Shown: in pieces, positions 7,239 to 15,613 of the stretch
Position numbering within the stretch: the first letter of the stretch is position 1
Layout: each line of letters starts with the position of its first letter
NCBI GenBank assembly: GCA_910575775.1
Contig: CAJTEY010000042.1
Coordinates: 1-34,497, forward strand
DNA length: 34,497 nucleotides
Direction of reading: 5' to 3'
From: Lachnospiraceae bacterium
GTDB lineage: Bacteria > Bacillota > Clostridia > Lachnospirales > Lachnospiraceae
Notes under the pieces: model-generated
Told to the model about the DNA's origin: nothing
The model's database searches: none
What the model saw: only the letters and a program-made list of their open reading frames with translations
Program-made: the position numbers and the translations under genes

Positions 7239-8019
7239 ACTGGTTTCCTGTGAGCTGGCAAAACTGAAACGGAAGAAGTTCATTCCCTTTGTGATCGTCT
7301 CCGCGTTCATGTTCCCGCTTCCGCTGGCGCTGTTGATGCTGACGCCCCGCATGACGGCCCGCTACGATACGAAGGCAGAGCTTTTCGACGACTTCTACCA
7401 GTTCGTCCTGGGCTATGGGGTGGAGCTGCTTCTGCCCTGTGTCATCGGCATCATTGCCGCGATCCTGTTCTTCATGGAGCGGGACAACGACACCTTCAAA
7501 AACCTGCGGACGATTCCAGTGACCGGCACCCAGATGATCTTTACCAAAATCATCGTTCTGTTTCTGTTTGGACTGATCTTTTGCCTGTCCACAGCCGCCG
7601 TCACCATCGTCTGCGGGAGTCTGATTGCCGAGGTCGGCGGGCTGGGCTATAAGCTGTGGCTGGCGGTGGAGATGGGGATTTTCGTCACGGCGGGAACCCT
7701 GCCGCTGGTAGTGCTGGTGGTATATTTCAGCAGGACCTATATTTTCTCCGTTTTGCTGTGTATTTTTTACAGCGTGTTAAGCCTGACCGCCGAAAGCAGT
7801 TTCGGCGTTCTGCCGAAGCTGCTGTGCTGGCTGATGCCGATTCCCCTCACAAATCTCTGGTGCGCGGGGGATATGGCTCGGCATGGCGTCAAGGGCAGCT
7901 TGGGAGAACTGCAATATCTGGTTCCCTCAACGACGCACACTGTCTTGATTTTGGGCACAATGGCTGTCCTGTCCATTCTGGTGATTGACCGGTTGTATAA
8001 AACGAGAGGGGGAGATTGA
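7222..8019 (+). CDS. ABC-2 type permease, LanE-like
   Basis: A 265-residue membrane protein with six predicted hydrophobic segments: about 20-42, 68-88, 110-133, 147-170, 176-195 and 238-257. It has a short basic N-terminus, KLVSCELAKLKRKKF, typical of lantibiotic-protection permeases (MutE/EpiE/SpaE class). The GTG at 7222 gives the listed length; a TTG at 7231 with GAGGGG just ahead is an equally good start. The gene overlaps the ATPase, and the next permease begins 1 bp after its stop, so the three products probably form one complex. Confidence 0.85.
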   Translation: MRGLLKLVSCELAKLKRKKFIPFVIVSAFMFPLPLALLMLTPRMTARYDTKAELFDDFYQFVLGYGVELLLPCVIGIIAAILFFMERDNDTFKNLRTIPVTGTQMIFTKIIVLFLFGLIFCLSTAAVTIVCGSLIAEVGGLGYKLWLAVEMGIFVTAGTLPLVVLVVYFSRTYIFSVLLCIFYSVLSLTAESSFGVLPKLLCWLMPIPLTNLWCAGDMARHGVKGSLGELQYLVPSTTHTVLILGTMAVLSILVIDRLYKTRGGD

Positions 8020-8020
8020 G

Positions 8021-8800
8021 ATGCTGGTACTGATGAAAACCGAAGTTTGGAAACTGAAGCGGTATCACATGATCTGGGCGGGCGTTCTCCTGATGCTGCT
8101 GTCCGTCTTACTCACCGTGTTCTCCACCACCGCCCTAGATGGAACCGTTTGGACCTTCTCCTTTTTCGTGGAGCAGGTCATGAAAAACAATATCACAACG
8201 ATTTTCCCCATGTGCATCGCTTTGATTACCGGATATATCATCAGCCGGGAGGGAACGGACGATACGCTGAAAAACATCCTGACGGTTCCCATGTCCTTTA
8301 CCGCTCTGCTGTTTGGCAAGCTGATCGTCTGCGGACTGCTTTCCCTGTTTCTGGGGATGGTCAGCACGATATTCACTGTGGCCGCAGCCCTCCTTTTGGG
8401 CTTTCCCGGAGGCGATTTGCCGGCGATTCTACAAGCCGCGGCGCAGATCACGCTGAACTGCCTGTTCCTCTATATCGCAGTCCTGCCGGTCATTGCCATA
8501 GCCGCCCGTATCCCAAGCGGGCACCTGATTGGAGCGGTCGTCGCCTTTGTCTATGGCTACGGTGGAATGTTCGCGGCAGGAAATATGACCTTGGCGAATT
8601 TGTATCCCGTGACCGCAAGTATGGGGCTGGTAGGATACCGCAGCTATGATAAGGGCGTACATTGGAACCCGCTGATTTGTATATTCAGTTTGCTGGCCGC
8701 GCTGCTGGTTTCCGCCGCTTTTGTGGCTACTACGAAAAAAGGCGCAGCCGTAAAGAAGGCAAAAAAGCCCAAACGGGTCATCACGAAAAAAGGTTGGTAA
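8021..8800 (+). CDS. ABC-2 type permease, LanG-like
   Basis: A 259-residue membrane protein, paralogous in layout to the preceding permease. It has an N-terminal KTEVWKLKRYHM segment, then hydrophobic segments at about 18-38, 55-75, 98-125, 138-160, 165-190 and 215-238, and a lysine-rich tail (KKAKKPKRVITKKGW). The ATG at 8021 follows GAGGGGGAG. With the upstream ATPase and permease it completes the LanF-E-G gene order of lantibiotic immunity transporters. No precursor peptide, LanB/C/M or protease gene is nearby, so this looks like stand-alone resistance. Confidence 0.85.
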   Translation: MLVLMKTEVWKLKRYHMIWAGVLLMLLSVLLTVFSTTALDGTVWTFSFFVEQVMKNNITTIFPMCIALITGYIISREGTDDTLKNILTVPMSFTALLFGKLIVCGLLSLFLGMVSTIFTVAAALLLGFPGGDLPAILQAAAQITLNCLFLYIAVLPVIAIAARIPSGHLIGAVVAFVYGYGGMFAAGNMTLANLYPVTASMGLVGYRSYDKGVHWNPLICIFSLLAALLVSAAFVATTKKGAAVKKAKKPKRVITKKGW

Positions 8801-8852
8801 GGAGTGTCAAATAAGTATGAAGAAAAAGTGAAAAACGTAATGGGCGCCGCCT

Positions 8853-10102
8853 TTGTATGATATAAATGGCTCGCCAGTGGATTTTGAAGTAGCGGAAATT
8901 GCCGCTTATGACACAGTTTTCCTGCGTCACACAAGGGGTGCAACAGCACTTCTGCCTTTGGAAACCATAAAAGAAGTTTTGGGGTGGGAGGACGGTTATA
9001 GCGAAATTCTGATTGAACCCGCCCCAAATAGTACAACAGACAATCTTATTTCTGAACTGAAAAATGCTCTTGATAACGGAAAGTACCGGGTATCGGAGGT
9101 TGTCAATGAAGCGCAGATAGCCGCCGTCGCAAGGCAGAAATCCATGCCTTTCTTTCTAATCAGTTTCTTTTCATTAACTATGAGTATTTTTATCATTTAC
9201 AGCAGCTATAAAGTCATTACCTTAGACCGTTTACCGATCATTGGCACATTCCGCAGTATCGGCGCGACAGAAAAGACCGTAACCCGTATTCTGCTTTTGG
9301 AAAGCCTGTTTTACGGCTGCACAGGCGGGTTGATTGGTATTCCTATCGGTATGATTGTATTAAAAGGCATTTTGCAGGGAATGGGCAAATCATTATCGCA
9401 GGGAATTGAAATCCCCCTTGTTATATCTATTCCCGGCGTTATTCTTTCTTTTGCGGTTGCGGTGATCGTGTCTTTGTTTTCGGCATGGCTGCCTGTCCGC
9501 AGGGCAAGCCGGCTGCCGATAAAGGATATTGTCTTAGGTACGGTGGAGGAAAAGCATATTCCGCGTCCTCTGATTGTCGGAATAGGGATTGTATTGTTTA
9601 TCGTGTCCGCTTTGCTGCCGCACTTTGCGTCCGGCACTATGCTTTATCTTGCGGGTGGTTTTTCCCTGTTAGGTCTGATTGCTGCTACTATCCTTGTGAT
9701 ACCGATTTTCACAAATATAGCAAGCGCAGGATTGGAGCGCTTCTATGGTGCGGTAGCAGGAAATGAGGGCAGGATCGCCGCCCGCAACATGAAAGATAAT
9801 AAGAATGTCACGCAGAATATTACGCTGCTGTTCATCAGCATATCAGCGATTATTGCAATCCGTGTAGTGGGGAATTTTGTGACAACTTATATCAGCGACG
9901 TATTTCATGGCGCAGAGCTTCAAGGTTTTGCCGACGGACATATGAAGCCGGAATTTGTGGAATTTCAATGACACCGGAACTGGACATTTGGACATTTCTC
10001 GTTGCGGGGACATTAGGAATTATCGTCACCCTGCTTGGCTCCATAGTACCAATTTTTAAAAGCCGAAAAATGAAACTGGTGGAAGAAATAAAATTTGAGT
10101 AA
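8853..10102 (+). pseudogene. FtsX-type ABC permease, truncated and internally deleted
   Basis: The open frame to 9971 encodes about 370 residues of a large FtsX/MacB-family permease: an extracytoplasmic stretch, then three hydrophobic segments with the FtsX pattern (LPIIGTFRSIGATEKTVTRI), then the AWLPVRRASRLPIKDI motif and the start of a second module. The true N-terminus is missing. At 9968-10102 a different frame encodes the family's C-terminal end (LGIIVTLLGSIVPIFKSRKM), so the last periplasmic domain was lost and the frame shifted. A short GTG-started ORF at 8804 runs into the left breakpoint near 8847. The gene should be non-functional. Confidence 0.8.
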
Positions 10103-10116
10103 GGAGGGGTTGCCAA

Positions 10117-10582
10117 ATGAACATATTAACAGAGGAAGTTGCCATTGAGGGCAAAAATATAATTAAGGACTTTCAGCTTGGTGATACCAAAACAAGAGTG
10201 CTTAAAAACATATCGCTGAAAGTGATACAGGGTGAATTTGTTTCCATCATGGGACAGTCCGGCTCTGGAAAAAGTACGCTGCTTTATATTCTCGGAGGGC
10301 TTGGTCGGCTTATCGGACAAACGGGGGCATACCCCACGCGAATTGTCCGGGGGACAACAGCAACGTGTGGCAATCGCCCGCGCACTAATTGGAAATCCCG
10401 AAATCCTGTTTGCAGACGAACCGACGGGAAACCTCGATAGTCATACAGGAGCGGAGATAATGAGTTTGTTGCAGCGTATCAACAAGGAACGCGGACAGAC
10501 AATTATCATGGTTACGCATTCACCGGAAGCGGCGAAAAGCAGCAACCGTGTTATCACCGTAAGTGACGGACTACTTGAATAA
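10117..10582 (+). pseudogene. ABC transporter ATPase with internal deletion
   Basis: The first 60 codons read as a normal LolD/MacB-type ATPase, with NIIKDFQLGDTKTRVLKNIS and Walker A GQSGSGKSTLLYILGG. After LGG the frame breaks near 10300 and the sequence resumes in another frame at GLSDKRGHTPRELSGGQQQR, continuing through Walker B (ILFADEPTGNLDS) to the normal end at 10582. The missing part is about 70-80 residues, including the Q-loop and most of the helical domain. AAGGAGGGG precedes the ATG. It is the partner of the damaged permease upstream; both were probably lost together. Confidence 0.85.
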
Positions 10583-10612
10583 CCACACCATTTAACCGAA
10601 TAGAAATGCAAT

Positions 10613-10935
10613 CTGCCGGACGCCCAACACCTATGAGGTAACATTTGATAACCATGGCGCGATCGGCAGAGATCTCACCGCAAGCCAAAATGTGACTTAC
10701 GCCGGCAAATATGGCGCCCTTCCCGTACCCTTCAGAACCGGCTGCACCTTTCGGGGCTGGTACACCGAGGCAGACGGACAGGGTACTAAGGTCGATGCGA
10801 ATACCATTGTAACAACGGCATCTGCCCATACCCTTCATGCCTACTGGATAGATGACACAGCACCCGATGAGCCCGTATGGCAGGATAACGTGACCCTGCC
10901 CACGGACTGGACTAAGGCACAGGACAAAATTTCAG
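10613..10935 (+). pseudogene. Fragment of an InlB-repeat surface protein
   Basis: One frame encodes a single InlB B-repeat (Listeria-Bacteroides repeat): TYEVTFDNHGAIG, a variable loop, then CTFRGWYTEADGQGTKVDANT and LHAYW, followed by the beginning of an Ig-like stretch. There is no start codon with a ribosome site, no signal peptide and no anchor, so this is an internal scrap of a large secreted adhesin-type protein. It adjoins the broken ABC exporter, which suggests successive deletions fused remains of several genes. Confidence 0.65.
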
Positions 10936-10964
10936 GGGCTTTTTTATACACTTGTTTGAAAAAC

Positions 10965-10978
10965 AGCCGTTCACGGCT
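10965..10978 (-). terminator. Terminator overlapping the nitrilase stop codon
   Basis: On the minus strand AGCCGT-GA-ACGGCT begins within the TAA stop of the hydrolase and is followed by GTTTTTC. It is a short but convincing intrinsic terminator. Confidence 0.6.
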
Positions 10979-11883
10979 TATTCCTGAAACTTCGGATCCT
11001 TCAGCAAATCCTCCATCAATTCCTTATAGACAGCGGGCCGATAGTCCGTCTTGCCGTTAATCAGGGCGTTTGGCTCGAATTTTTCGCGGGATGCCAGCGT
11101 CAGGTCTATCGTTGCGGTGTACATCTTGTTCTGGATCGCCTTCGGGTCGGTGAAGGGATAGCCCGCAAAATACTCCGCCTCCCAGAAGTTGGTGCTGGGG
11201 CCGATGATGCTGGCGCCGCCCCAGAATATGTTGTAGAGGTCTTTCCCGGCAAGATTGGAGGAGACAATATAAATCTGGTTGGTGATGACGCCTGCCTCCA
11301 GCGTGGTGGAGCCCAAAGCGATACCGTGGCATTTTGCCAGCGCGGTGCAGTTGATGTATAAGCGGCAGCCTTTAGCCGCATAGTAGCGCATCAGCTCTTG
11401 GAAACAGTAGGAATCATAGCAGATGCCGAGCGCGACTGGGCCCCACGGGGTCTCGAAAATAAAAGGCTTGTCCCCGCGTGTTGCCCAGTGAGGCTCCGGA
11501 TAGGGAAGGTGAATCTTTCTGTAGGAGCCGATGATTCCTTTGGGGCCGCATACACAGGCGGCATTGTAGATGACATCGCTCTTTTCGGCATCTCTCTCAG
11601 GGAAGCCGTAGGCGACATAAACACCGAGTTTTTTTGTAAGCTCCGCAATTTTTTCGGACGAGGGGCCGGGCACTGTCTCGGCCAGTTTATACTGCATTTT
11701 TTCTTTCAGAGGCTTGTCCTCCTCGTCGTCATATCCCGTCAACCCCATCTCGGGAAAAACGATCAGATTGGAACCCTCTGCCGCTGCGGCTTCTATGTAG
11801 CCGGCCATTCGGTTCAGATTGGCTTCTTTGTCACCCCACTTTGCGTTAAAGGCAACGGTCGATACTTTCATAATGTCTTTCAT
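10978..11883 (-). CDS. Carbon-nitrogen hydrolase (nitrilase superfamily)
   Basis: A 301-residue cytosolic amidohydrolase with the complete Glu-Lys-Cys triad: Glu45 in IVFPEMGLTGY, Lys123 in YRKIHLPYPE and Cys155 in ALGICYDSYCFQE. The fold boundaries and length fit the family, which hydrolyses amides, N-carbamoyl compounds or nitriles; the substrate cannot be read from the sequence. The ATG at 11883 is preceded by AGAGGAC; the open frame upstream is basic and not conserved-looking. It is a single-gene unit with its own promoter and terminator, between decayed genes and the core operon. Confidence 0.88.
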   Translation of the reverse strand: MKDIMKVSTVAFNAKWGDKEANLNRMAGYIEAAAAEGSNLIVFPEMGLTGYDDEEDKPLKEKMQYKLAETVPGPSSEKIAELTKKLGVYVAYGFPERDAEKSDVIYNAACVCGPKGIIGSYRKIHLPYPEPHWATRGDKPFIFETPWGPVALGICYDSYCFQELMRYYAAKGCRLYINCTALAKCHGIALGSTTLEAGVITNQIYIVSSNLAGKDLYNIFWGGASIIGPSTNFWEAEYFAGYPFTDPKAIQNKMYTATIDLTLASREKFEPNALINGKTDYRPAVYKELMEDLLKDPKFQE

Positions 11884-11978
11884 CTTGTCCTCTTTTCTGC
11901 GCGGCTTTGCTTTTTTTTTCGACCCGAACTGCGGATGCTGCACTGACACAACCCCGGTGTGTTGTATAAAAAGAAAAA

Positions 11979-12011
11979 GCACAAAAATGTGTGAAAATCA
12001 CATCTTTGTGC
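11979..12011 (-). terminator. Terminator-like hairpin in the nitrilase leader
   Basis: GCACAAA/TTTGTGC plus ATGTG/CACAT form a stem of 12 pairs with one mismatch and loop TGAAAAT. On the minus strand it is followed by TTTTTCTTTTT. It lies between the nitrilase promoter and its start codon, beginning about 7 nt after the predicted transcription start, so it could act as an attenuator. It would also stop transcription arriving from upstream on that strand. Confidence 0.6.
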
Positions 12012-12024
12012 TCTGTTGAGGCAA

Positions 12025-12053
12025 ATTATAGCACTTGGATTTTGAATTTGCAA
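12025..12053 (-). promoter_or_regulatory. Promoter of the nitrilase-family gene
   Basis: On the minus strand TTGCAA (12048-12053) and a perfect TATAAT (12025-12030) are separated by exactly 17 bp. The predicted start site is near 12018, about 135 nt before the coding sequence. The rest of the 11884-12209 gap holds the leader hairpin and the AT-rich upstream region of the plus-strand operon. Confidence 0.65.
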
Positions 12054-12209
12054 CCGTGTTTTTGAAATTTTTTCGGATCATTTTTCCGATATGGTGATCT
12101 GGCGAAATTTTCTTGTGTCTTTTTTTACAAAATTTCTTTTCGTTATCTGTCAAATGTGATATAGTATAAAAGAATGTGGGATAAGAGAATGAAAAAGGAG
12201 CCGATGAAG

Positions 12210-13127
12210 ATGGATGCAGAACAGGATGCACATTTTCAACTGATGAAACGGCTGCTCGTTATTATTCCGCTTTCCACGATACTGATCCTGCTGATTCTCT
12301 GTGTGGTTCTCGGCGTAAATCTCTACGAGGCGAAGAGGGAACTGCGAGCGCTTCGTGAGCAGGCGGTGCCAGCGATGACAATGGGACAGGCGGCCAGCGC
12401 AGAGGAGACAGGCGGGGAACTGTATACAGCATCCGGCGTGAATGAGTCCCGGCGCGATGTGTCCGATCCAGACAGCAAAGTTTCCGAGACAGAGGACGGT
12501 ATCAGAAAGGTGTACCTTACTTTTGACGATGGACCAAGCAGCAATACCGGTGAGATACTGGATATTCTGGCAGAGTATGATGTGAAGGCGACCTTTTTTG
12601 TGGTCGGGAAAGAGGAAGAAAAATATCAGCCGTTATATAAAAGAATTGTGGAGGAAGGCCATACACTGGCGATGCATTCCTACAGCCACAAATATAATGA
12701 GATTTATCAGTCCAAGGAAAGTTATGTGGAGGATCTGACGAAGCTGCAGGAGTTTCTCTATGATACGACGGGGGTCTGGTGCAGGTACTGCAGATTTCCG
12801 GGAGGCAGCAGCAACACGGTGAGCCAGGTGGACATGCATGAGCTGATCGCTTATCTGGAAGAGCAGGACATGAGCTATTACGACTGGAACGTGTCATCGG
12901 GAGATGCGTCATCTGCTTATATCAATCCTGAGGCCATTGTCAGAAATTCAACAGCCAGACTGCAGGAGTTTCATGAGGCAATTATATTGATGCACGATGC
13001 GTCCGACAAGAATTCGACGGTGGAGGCGCTTCCGAAATTGATCGAGCAGATTCAGGCGATGGAGGATACGAAGATCGTTCCGATCACAGATGATACGGAG
13101 GCGATTCATCATATAAGTAACGATTAA
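12210..13127 (+). CDS. Membrane-anchored polysaccharide deacetylase (NodB family)
   Basis: A 305-residue protein. A short cytoplasmic N-terminus is followed by one TM helix (about 14-36), a linker of about 65 residues, and a NodB domain (about 100-295). Motif 1 is YLTFDDGPSS with Asp106/Asp107, motif 2 is MHSYSHKYN with the zinc ligands His156/His160, motif 3 is RFPGG, and the late LMHD motif is present. It should remove acetyl groups from peptidoglycan sugars or a related wall polymer outside the membrane. The ATG at 12210 lies 9 bp after AAGGAG; ATGs further upstream lack that spacing. It begins the gene series running into pyrH. Confidence 0.9.
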   Translation: MDAEQDAHFQLMKRLLVIIPLSTILILLILCVVLGVNLYEAKRELRALREQAVPAMTMGQAASAEETGGELYTASGVNESRRDVSDPDSKVSETEDGIRKVYLTFDDGPSSNTGEILDILAEYDVKATFFVVGKEEEKYQPLYKRIVEEGHTLAMHSYSHKYNEIYQSKESYVEDLTKLQEFLYDTTGVWCRYCRFPGGSSNTVSQVDMHELIAYLEEQDMSYYDWNVSSGDASSAYINPEAIVRNSTARLQEFHEAIILMHDASDKNSTVEALPKLIEQIQAMEDTKIVPITDDTEAIHHISND

Positions 13128-13145
13128 AGAATGGAGGATTAGGGA

Positions 13146-14114
13146 ATGGGATTTTTTTCGGATTTGAAGGACGACTTATCCCAGGCAGTCAATGAACTGG
13201 TGCCGGAGGAAGAGCTGGAAGCGGCTCTGGCGGCGGAAGGACAAGCTGGGGAGCAGGTATCTGCAGATGCTGAGGCGCCGGAGATGCCCGCTGCGGATGA
13301 AACGCTCGAATCCTTGGATTTGAGTGGAATGCTGGATAAAATAGAGGAGATGGGAGTGTCTGAACTTGGGGATGTGCCCGAGGCAGAGGAAGCGCTTGTC
13401 GAGGAGGCTTTGGAGGAAGAGGTTCTGCAGCCGGAACCGATCGCAGAAGAGGAGACAGCAGAAGAACTGACAGAGCCGGAGGAAATCATAGTAGAAGAGC
13501 CGACCGCCATGGAGGCAGTAATAGAAGAAGAGGAGGCAGAACCTGTAATGGCAGAAGAAATTTTAACAGAGGCGGAAACGCCTGTGGAAGAGAAAGATGA
13601 GACGAGCGGAGGAAAGGGAAAGACTATGGAAGTGCAGGCAAATCGTGTGGCAGTTGATGAGACGGCAGTTGTGACGGAAGGCATGACGATAACAGGTGAT
13701 ATTGTATCGGAGGGTTCCATGGAGCTGATCGGTACCGTAAACGGAAATCTGGACATTCTGGGCAAGCTGAACATCACGGGTACCATTCAGGGTAATTCCA
13801 AGGCGGCTGAGATCTATGCCGAGGGCGCGAAAATCACGGGTGAAGTGAACAGCCAGGGCAGTGTAAAGATCGGACAGAGCTCTGTAGTGATCGGCAATAT
13901 CATAGCTACCAGTGCAGTGGTTGCAGGTGCGGTCAAGGGTGACATTGACGTGCAGGGCCCGGTTATTCTGGATACCACGGCTATCGTGATGGGCAACATC
14001 AAGTCCAAATCCGTACAGATCAATAACGGTGCGGTGATCGAGGGTATGTGTTCCCAGTGCTATGCGGATGTGAATCCTACCTCTTTCTTTGAGGAGTTCA
14101 AGAAGAAAAAATAA
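13146..14114 (+). CDS. Bactofilin (polymer-forming cytoskeletal protein)
   Basis: A 322-residue protein. Residues 172-305 form a bactofilin beta-helix with repeated short strands and turns (ITGDIVSEGSMELIGTVNGN, then VKIGQSSVVIGNI and VKGDIDVQGPV). Residues 1-18 could be a membrane-binding amphipathic helix (MGFFSDLKDDLSQAVNEL). Residues 20-160 are extremely rich in Glu and Ala, probably disordered, and much longer than the usual bactofilin tail. The ribosome site GGAGG precedes the ATG by 8 bp, and the deacetylase stops 18 bp upstream. Bactofilins elsewhere scaffold wall-modifying enzymes, so pairing with a deacetylase suggests localised wall remodelling; that link is inference. Confidence 0.88.
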   Translation: MGFFSDLKDDLSQAVNELVPEEELEAALAAEGQAGEQVSADAEAPEMPAADETLESLDLSGMLDKIEEMGVSELGDVPEAEEALVEEALEEEVLQPEPIAEEETAEELTEPEEIIVEEPTAMEAVIEEEEAEPVMAEEILTEAETPVEEKDETSGGKGKTMEVQANRVAVDETAVVTEGMTITGDIVSEGSMELIGTVNGNLDILGKLNITGTIQGNSKAAEIYAEGAKITGEVNSQGSVKIGQSSVVIGNIIATSAVVAGAVKGDIDVQGPVILDTTAIVMGNIKSKSVQINNGAVIEGMCSQCYADVNPTSFFEEFKKKK

Positions 14115-14144
14115 ATCCGGGCATACAGGGGAGAGCGGTAAAAT

Positions 14145-14840
14145 ATGAAGCGTATACTCTTGAAGTTAAGCGGAGAGGCCCTTGCGGGCGAGAAAAAGAC
14201 AGGTTTTGATGAGGAGACGGTGCGTGATGTTGCCATGCAGGTGAAACAGCTTGTGGATGACGGCATACAGGTTGGCATCGTTATTGGCGGAGGCAATTTC
14301 TGGAGGGGACGTTCCAGTGAGAACATTGATCGGACAAAGGCGGATCAGATCGGCATGCTGGCTACGATTATGAATTGTATCTATGTGTCTGAGATTTTCC
14401 GTTCCGTAGGTATGATGACGTCGGTGCTGACACCTTTTGAGTGCGGCTCCTTTACGAAACTTTTCTCGAAGGACAGGGCAAATAAATATTTTTCAAAAAA
14501 TATGGTGGTCTTTTTTGCGGGCGGTACGGGTCATCCCTATTTTTCCACAGACACGGGAGTGGTTCTCCGGGCGGTCGAGGTGGATGCGGATGTGATTCTT
14601 TTAGCGAAAGCAGTGGATGGCGTCTATGATGACGATCCGCGGAACAACCCGGAAGCAAAGAAGTATGACGAAGTTTCCCTTGACGAGGTAATTGCCAAAA
14701 ATCTCCAGGTGGTGGATCTGACGGCTTCTATTCTGGCCAGGGACAATAAAATGCCTATGTGGGTATTCGGGCTGAATGAGGAGAACAGTATTGTAAACAC
14801 CGTCAAAGGTAAATTTAACGGTACGAAAGTGACTGTGTAG
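14145..14840 (+). CDS. pyrH: UMP kinase
   Basis: A 231-residue bacterial UMP kinase of the amino acid kinase fold. It has the N-terminal KRILLKLSGEAL phosphate-binding loop, VIGGGNFWRGR, the RTKADQIGMLATIMN region, FFAGGTGHPYFSTDT (UMP and ATP site) and AKAVDGVYDDDPR. It catalyses UMP + ATP to UDP + ADP and is usually controlled by UTP and GTP. Its length is standard and all motifs are intact. The start lies 30 bp after bactofilin, following a GGGGAGAG ribosome site. Neighbouring frr is the normal partner in Firmicutes. Confidence 0.97.
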   Translation: MKRILLKLSGEALAGEKKTGFDEETVRDVAMQVKQLVDDGIQVGIVIGGGNFWRGRSSENIDRTKADQIGMLATIMNCIYVSEIFRSVGMMTSVLTPFECGSFTKLFSKDRANKYFSKNMVVFFAGGTGHPYFSTDTGVVLRAVEVDADVILLAKAVDGVYDDDPRNNPEAKKYDEVSLDEVIAKNLQVVDLTASILARDNKMPMWVFGLNEENSIVNTVKGKFNGTKVTV

Positions 14841-14867
14841 GCGATGCGGATCTGGCGGTCAGCATCA

Positions 14868-14890
14868 CAAGAATTACTGTGTAATTCTTG
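14868..14890 (+). repeat. Perfect 10-bp hairpin between pyrH and frr
   Basis: CAAGAATTAC and GTAATTCTTG pair around a TGT loop. There is no following T-run, so it is not a standard terminator. It may be a transcript-stabilising or processing structure that sets different levels of pyrH and frr mRNA. Confidence 0.6.
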
Positions 14891-14919
14891 AGGTAGATTC
14901 TATTTGGGAGGATTACAGT

Positions 14920-15471
14920 ATGGATGAGAGACTGAAGCCTTATGAGGAGAAGATGCAGAAGTCTTATGATTTTCTGGTAAACGATCTGGGAGCGATCCGC
15001 GCGGGACGCGCCAATCCCCATGTCCTTGACAAGATTAAGGTGGATTATTATGGGACGCCCACACCGATCCAGCAGGTGGGAAATATTACGGTTCCCGAGG
15101 CGAGGGTGTTACAGATTGCGCCTTGGGAGAAGAGTCTGATCAAGGACATCGAGAAGGCGATCATGGCGTCGGATGTGGGAATTACGCCCAGCAATGACGG
15201 TTCCCTGATCCGTCTGGTATTCCCGGAACTGACGGAGGAACGCCGTAAAGAGCTGGTGAAGGACATCAAGAAGCGGGGCGAGGAGAATAAGGTTGCGATC
15301 CGCAATACCAGACGGGACGGCAACGATGCGCTGAAGAAGCTGGCGAAAACCGAGGTGTCCGAGGATGAGATCAAGGAGCTGGAGGAGAAGCTGCAGAAGC
15401 TGACTGACAAGTTTATCAAGGATGTGGATAAGCTGGTGGAGGAGAAGTCAAAAGAGATTTTGACCGTGTGA
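14920..15471 (+). CDS. frr: Ribosome recycling factor
   Basis: A 183-residue protein of standard length. It has the conserved IRAGRANPHVLDKIKVDYYG block, TPIQQVGNITVPEARVLQIAPWEKS, the hinge to the second domain, and the long helical C-terminus (ERRKELVKDIKKRGEENKVAIRN). It works with EF-G and IF3 to split ribosomes after termination. A GGGAGGATT ribosome site lies ahead of the ATG. It sits between pyrH and uppS as in most Firmicutes. Confidence 0.97.
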   Translation: MDERLKPYEEKMQKSYDFLVNDLGAIRAGRANPHVLDKIKVDYYGTPTPIQQVGNITVPEARVLQIAPWEKSLIKDIEKAIMASDVGITPSNDGSLIRLVFPELTEERRKELVKDIKKRGEENKVAIRNTRRDGNDALKKLAKTEVSEDEIKELEEKLQKLTDKFIKDVDKLVEEKSKEILTV

Positions 15472-15613
15472 CGATTGGGCAGCGCTCAATTTGTGGAAGG
15501 AATTTAGAGGGTTTAGAGGGGCTTACAGAATGGATGTTTCTGTTGCCCCTTTCCATTTAAAGGTTTACATAATGAAATTCCTCGCAGACGGGGACAGGAG
15601 GAACGGAAAGAGT

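Noticed and set aside
15491..15613. N-terminal extension of UppS by 41 residues
   Set aside because: The extension does not resemble the family and lacks a ribosome site; the ATG at 15614 gives the usual length.
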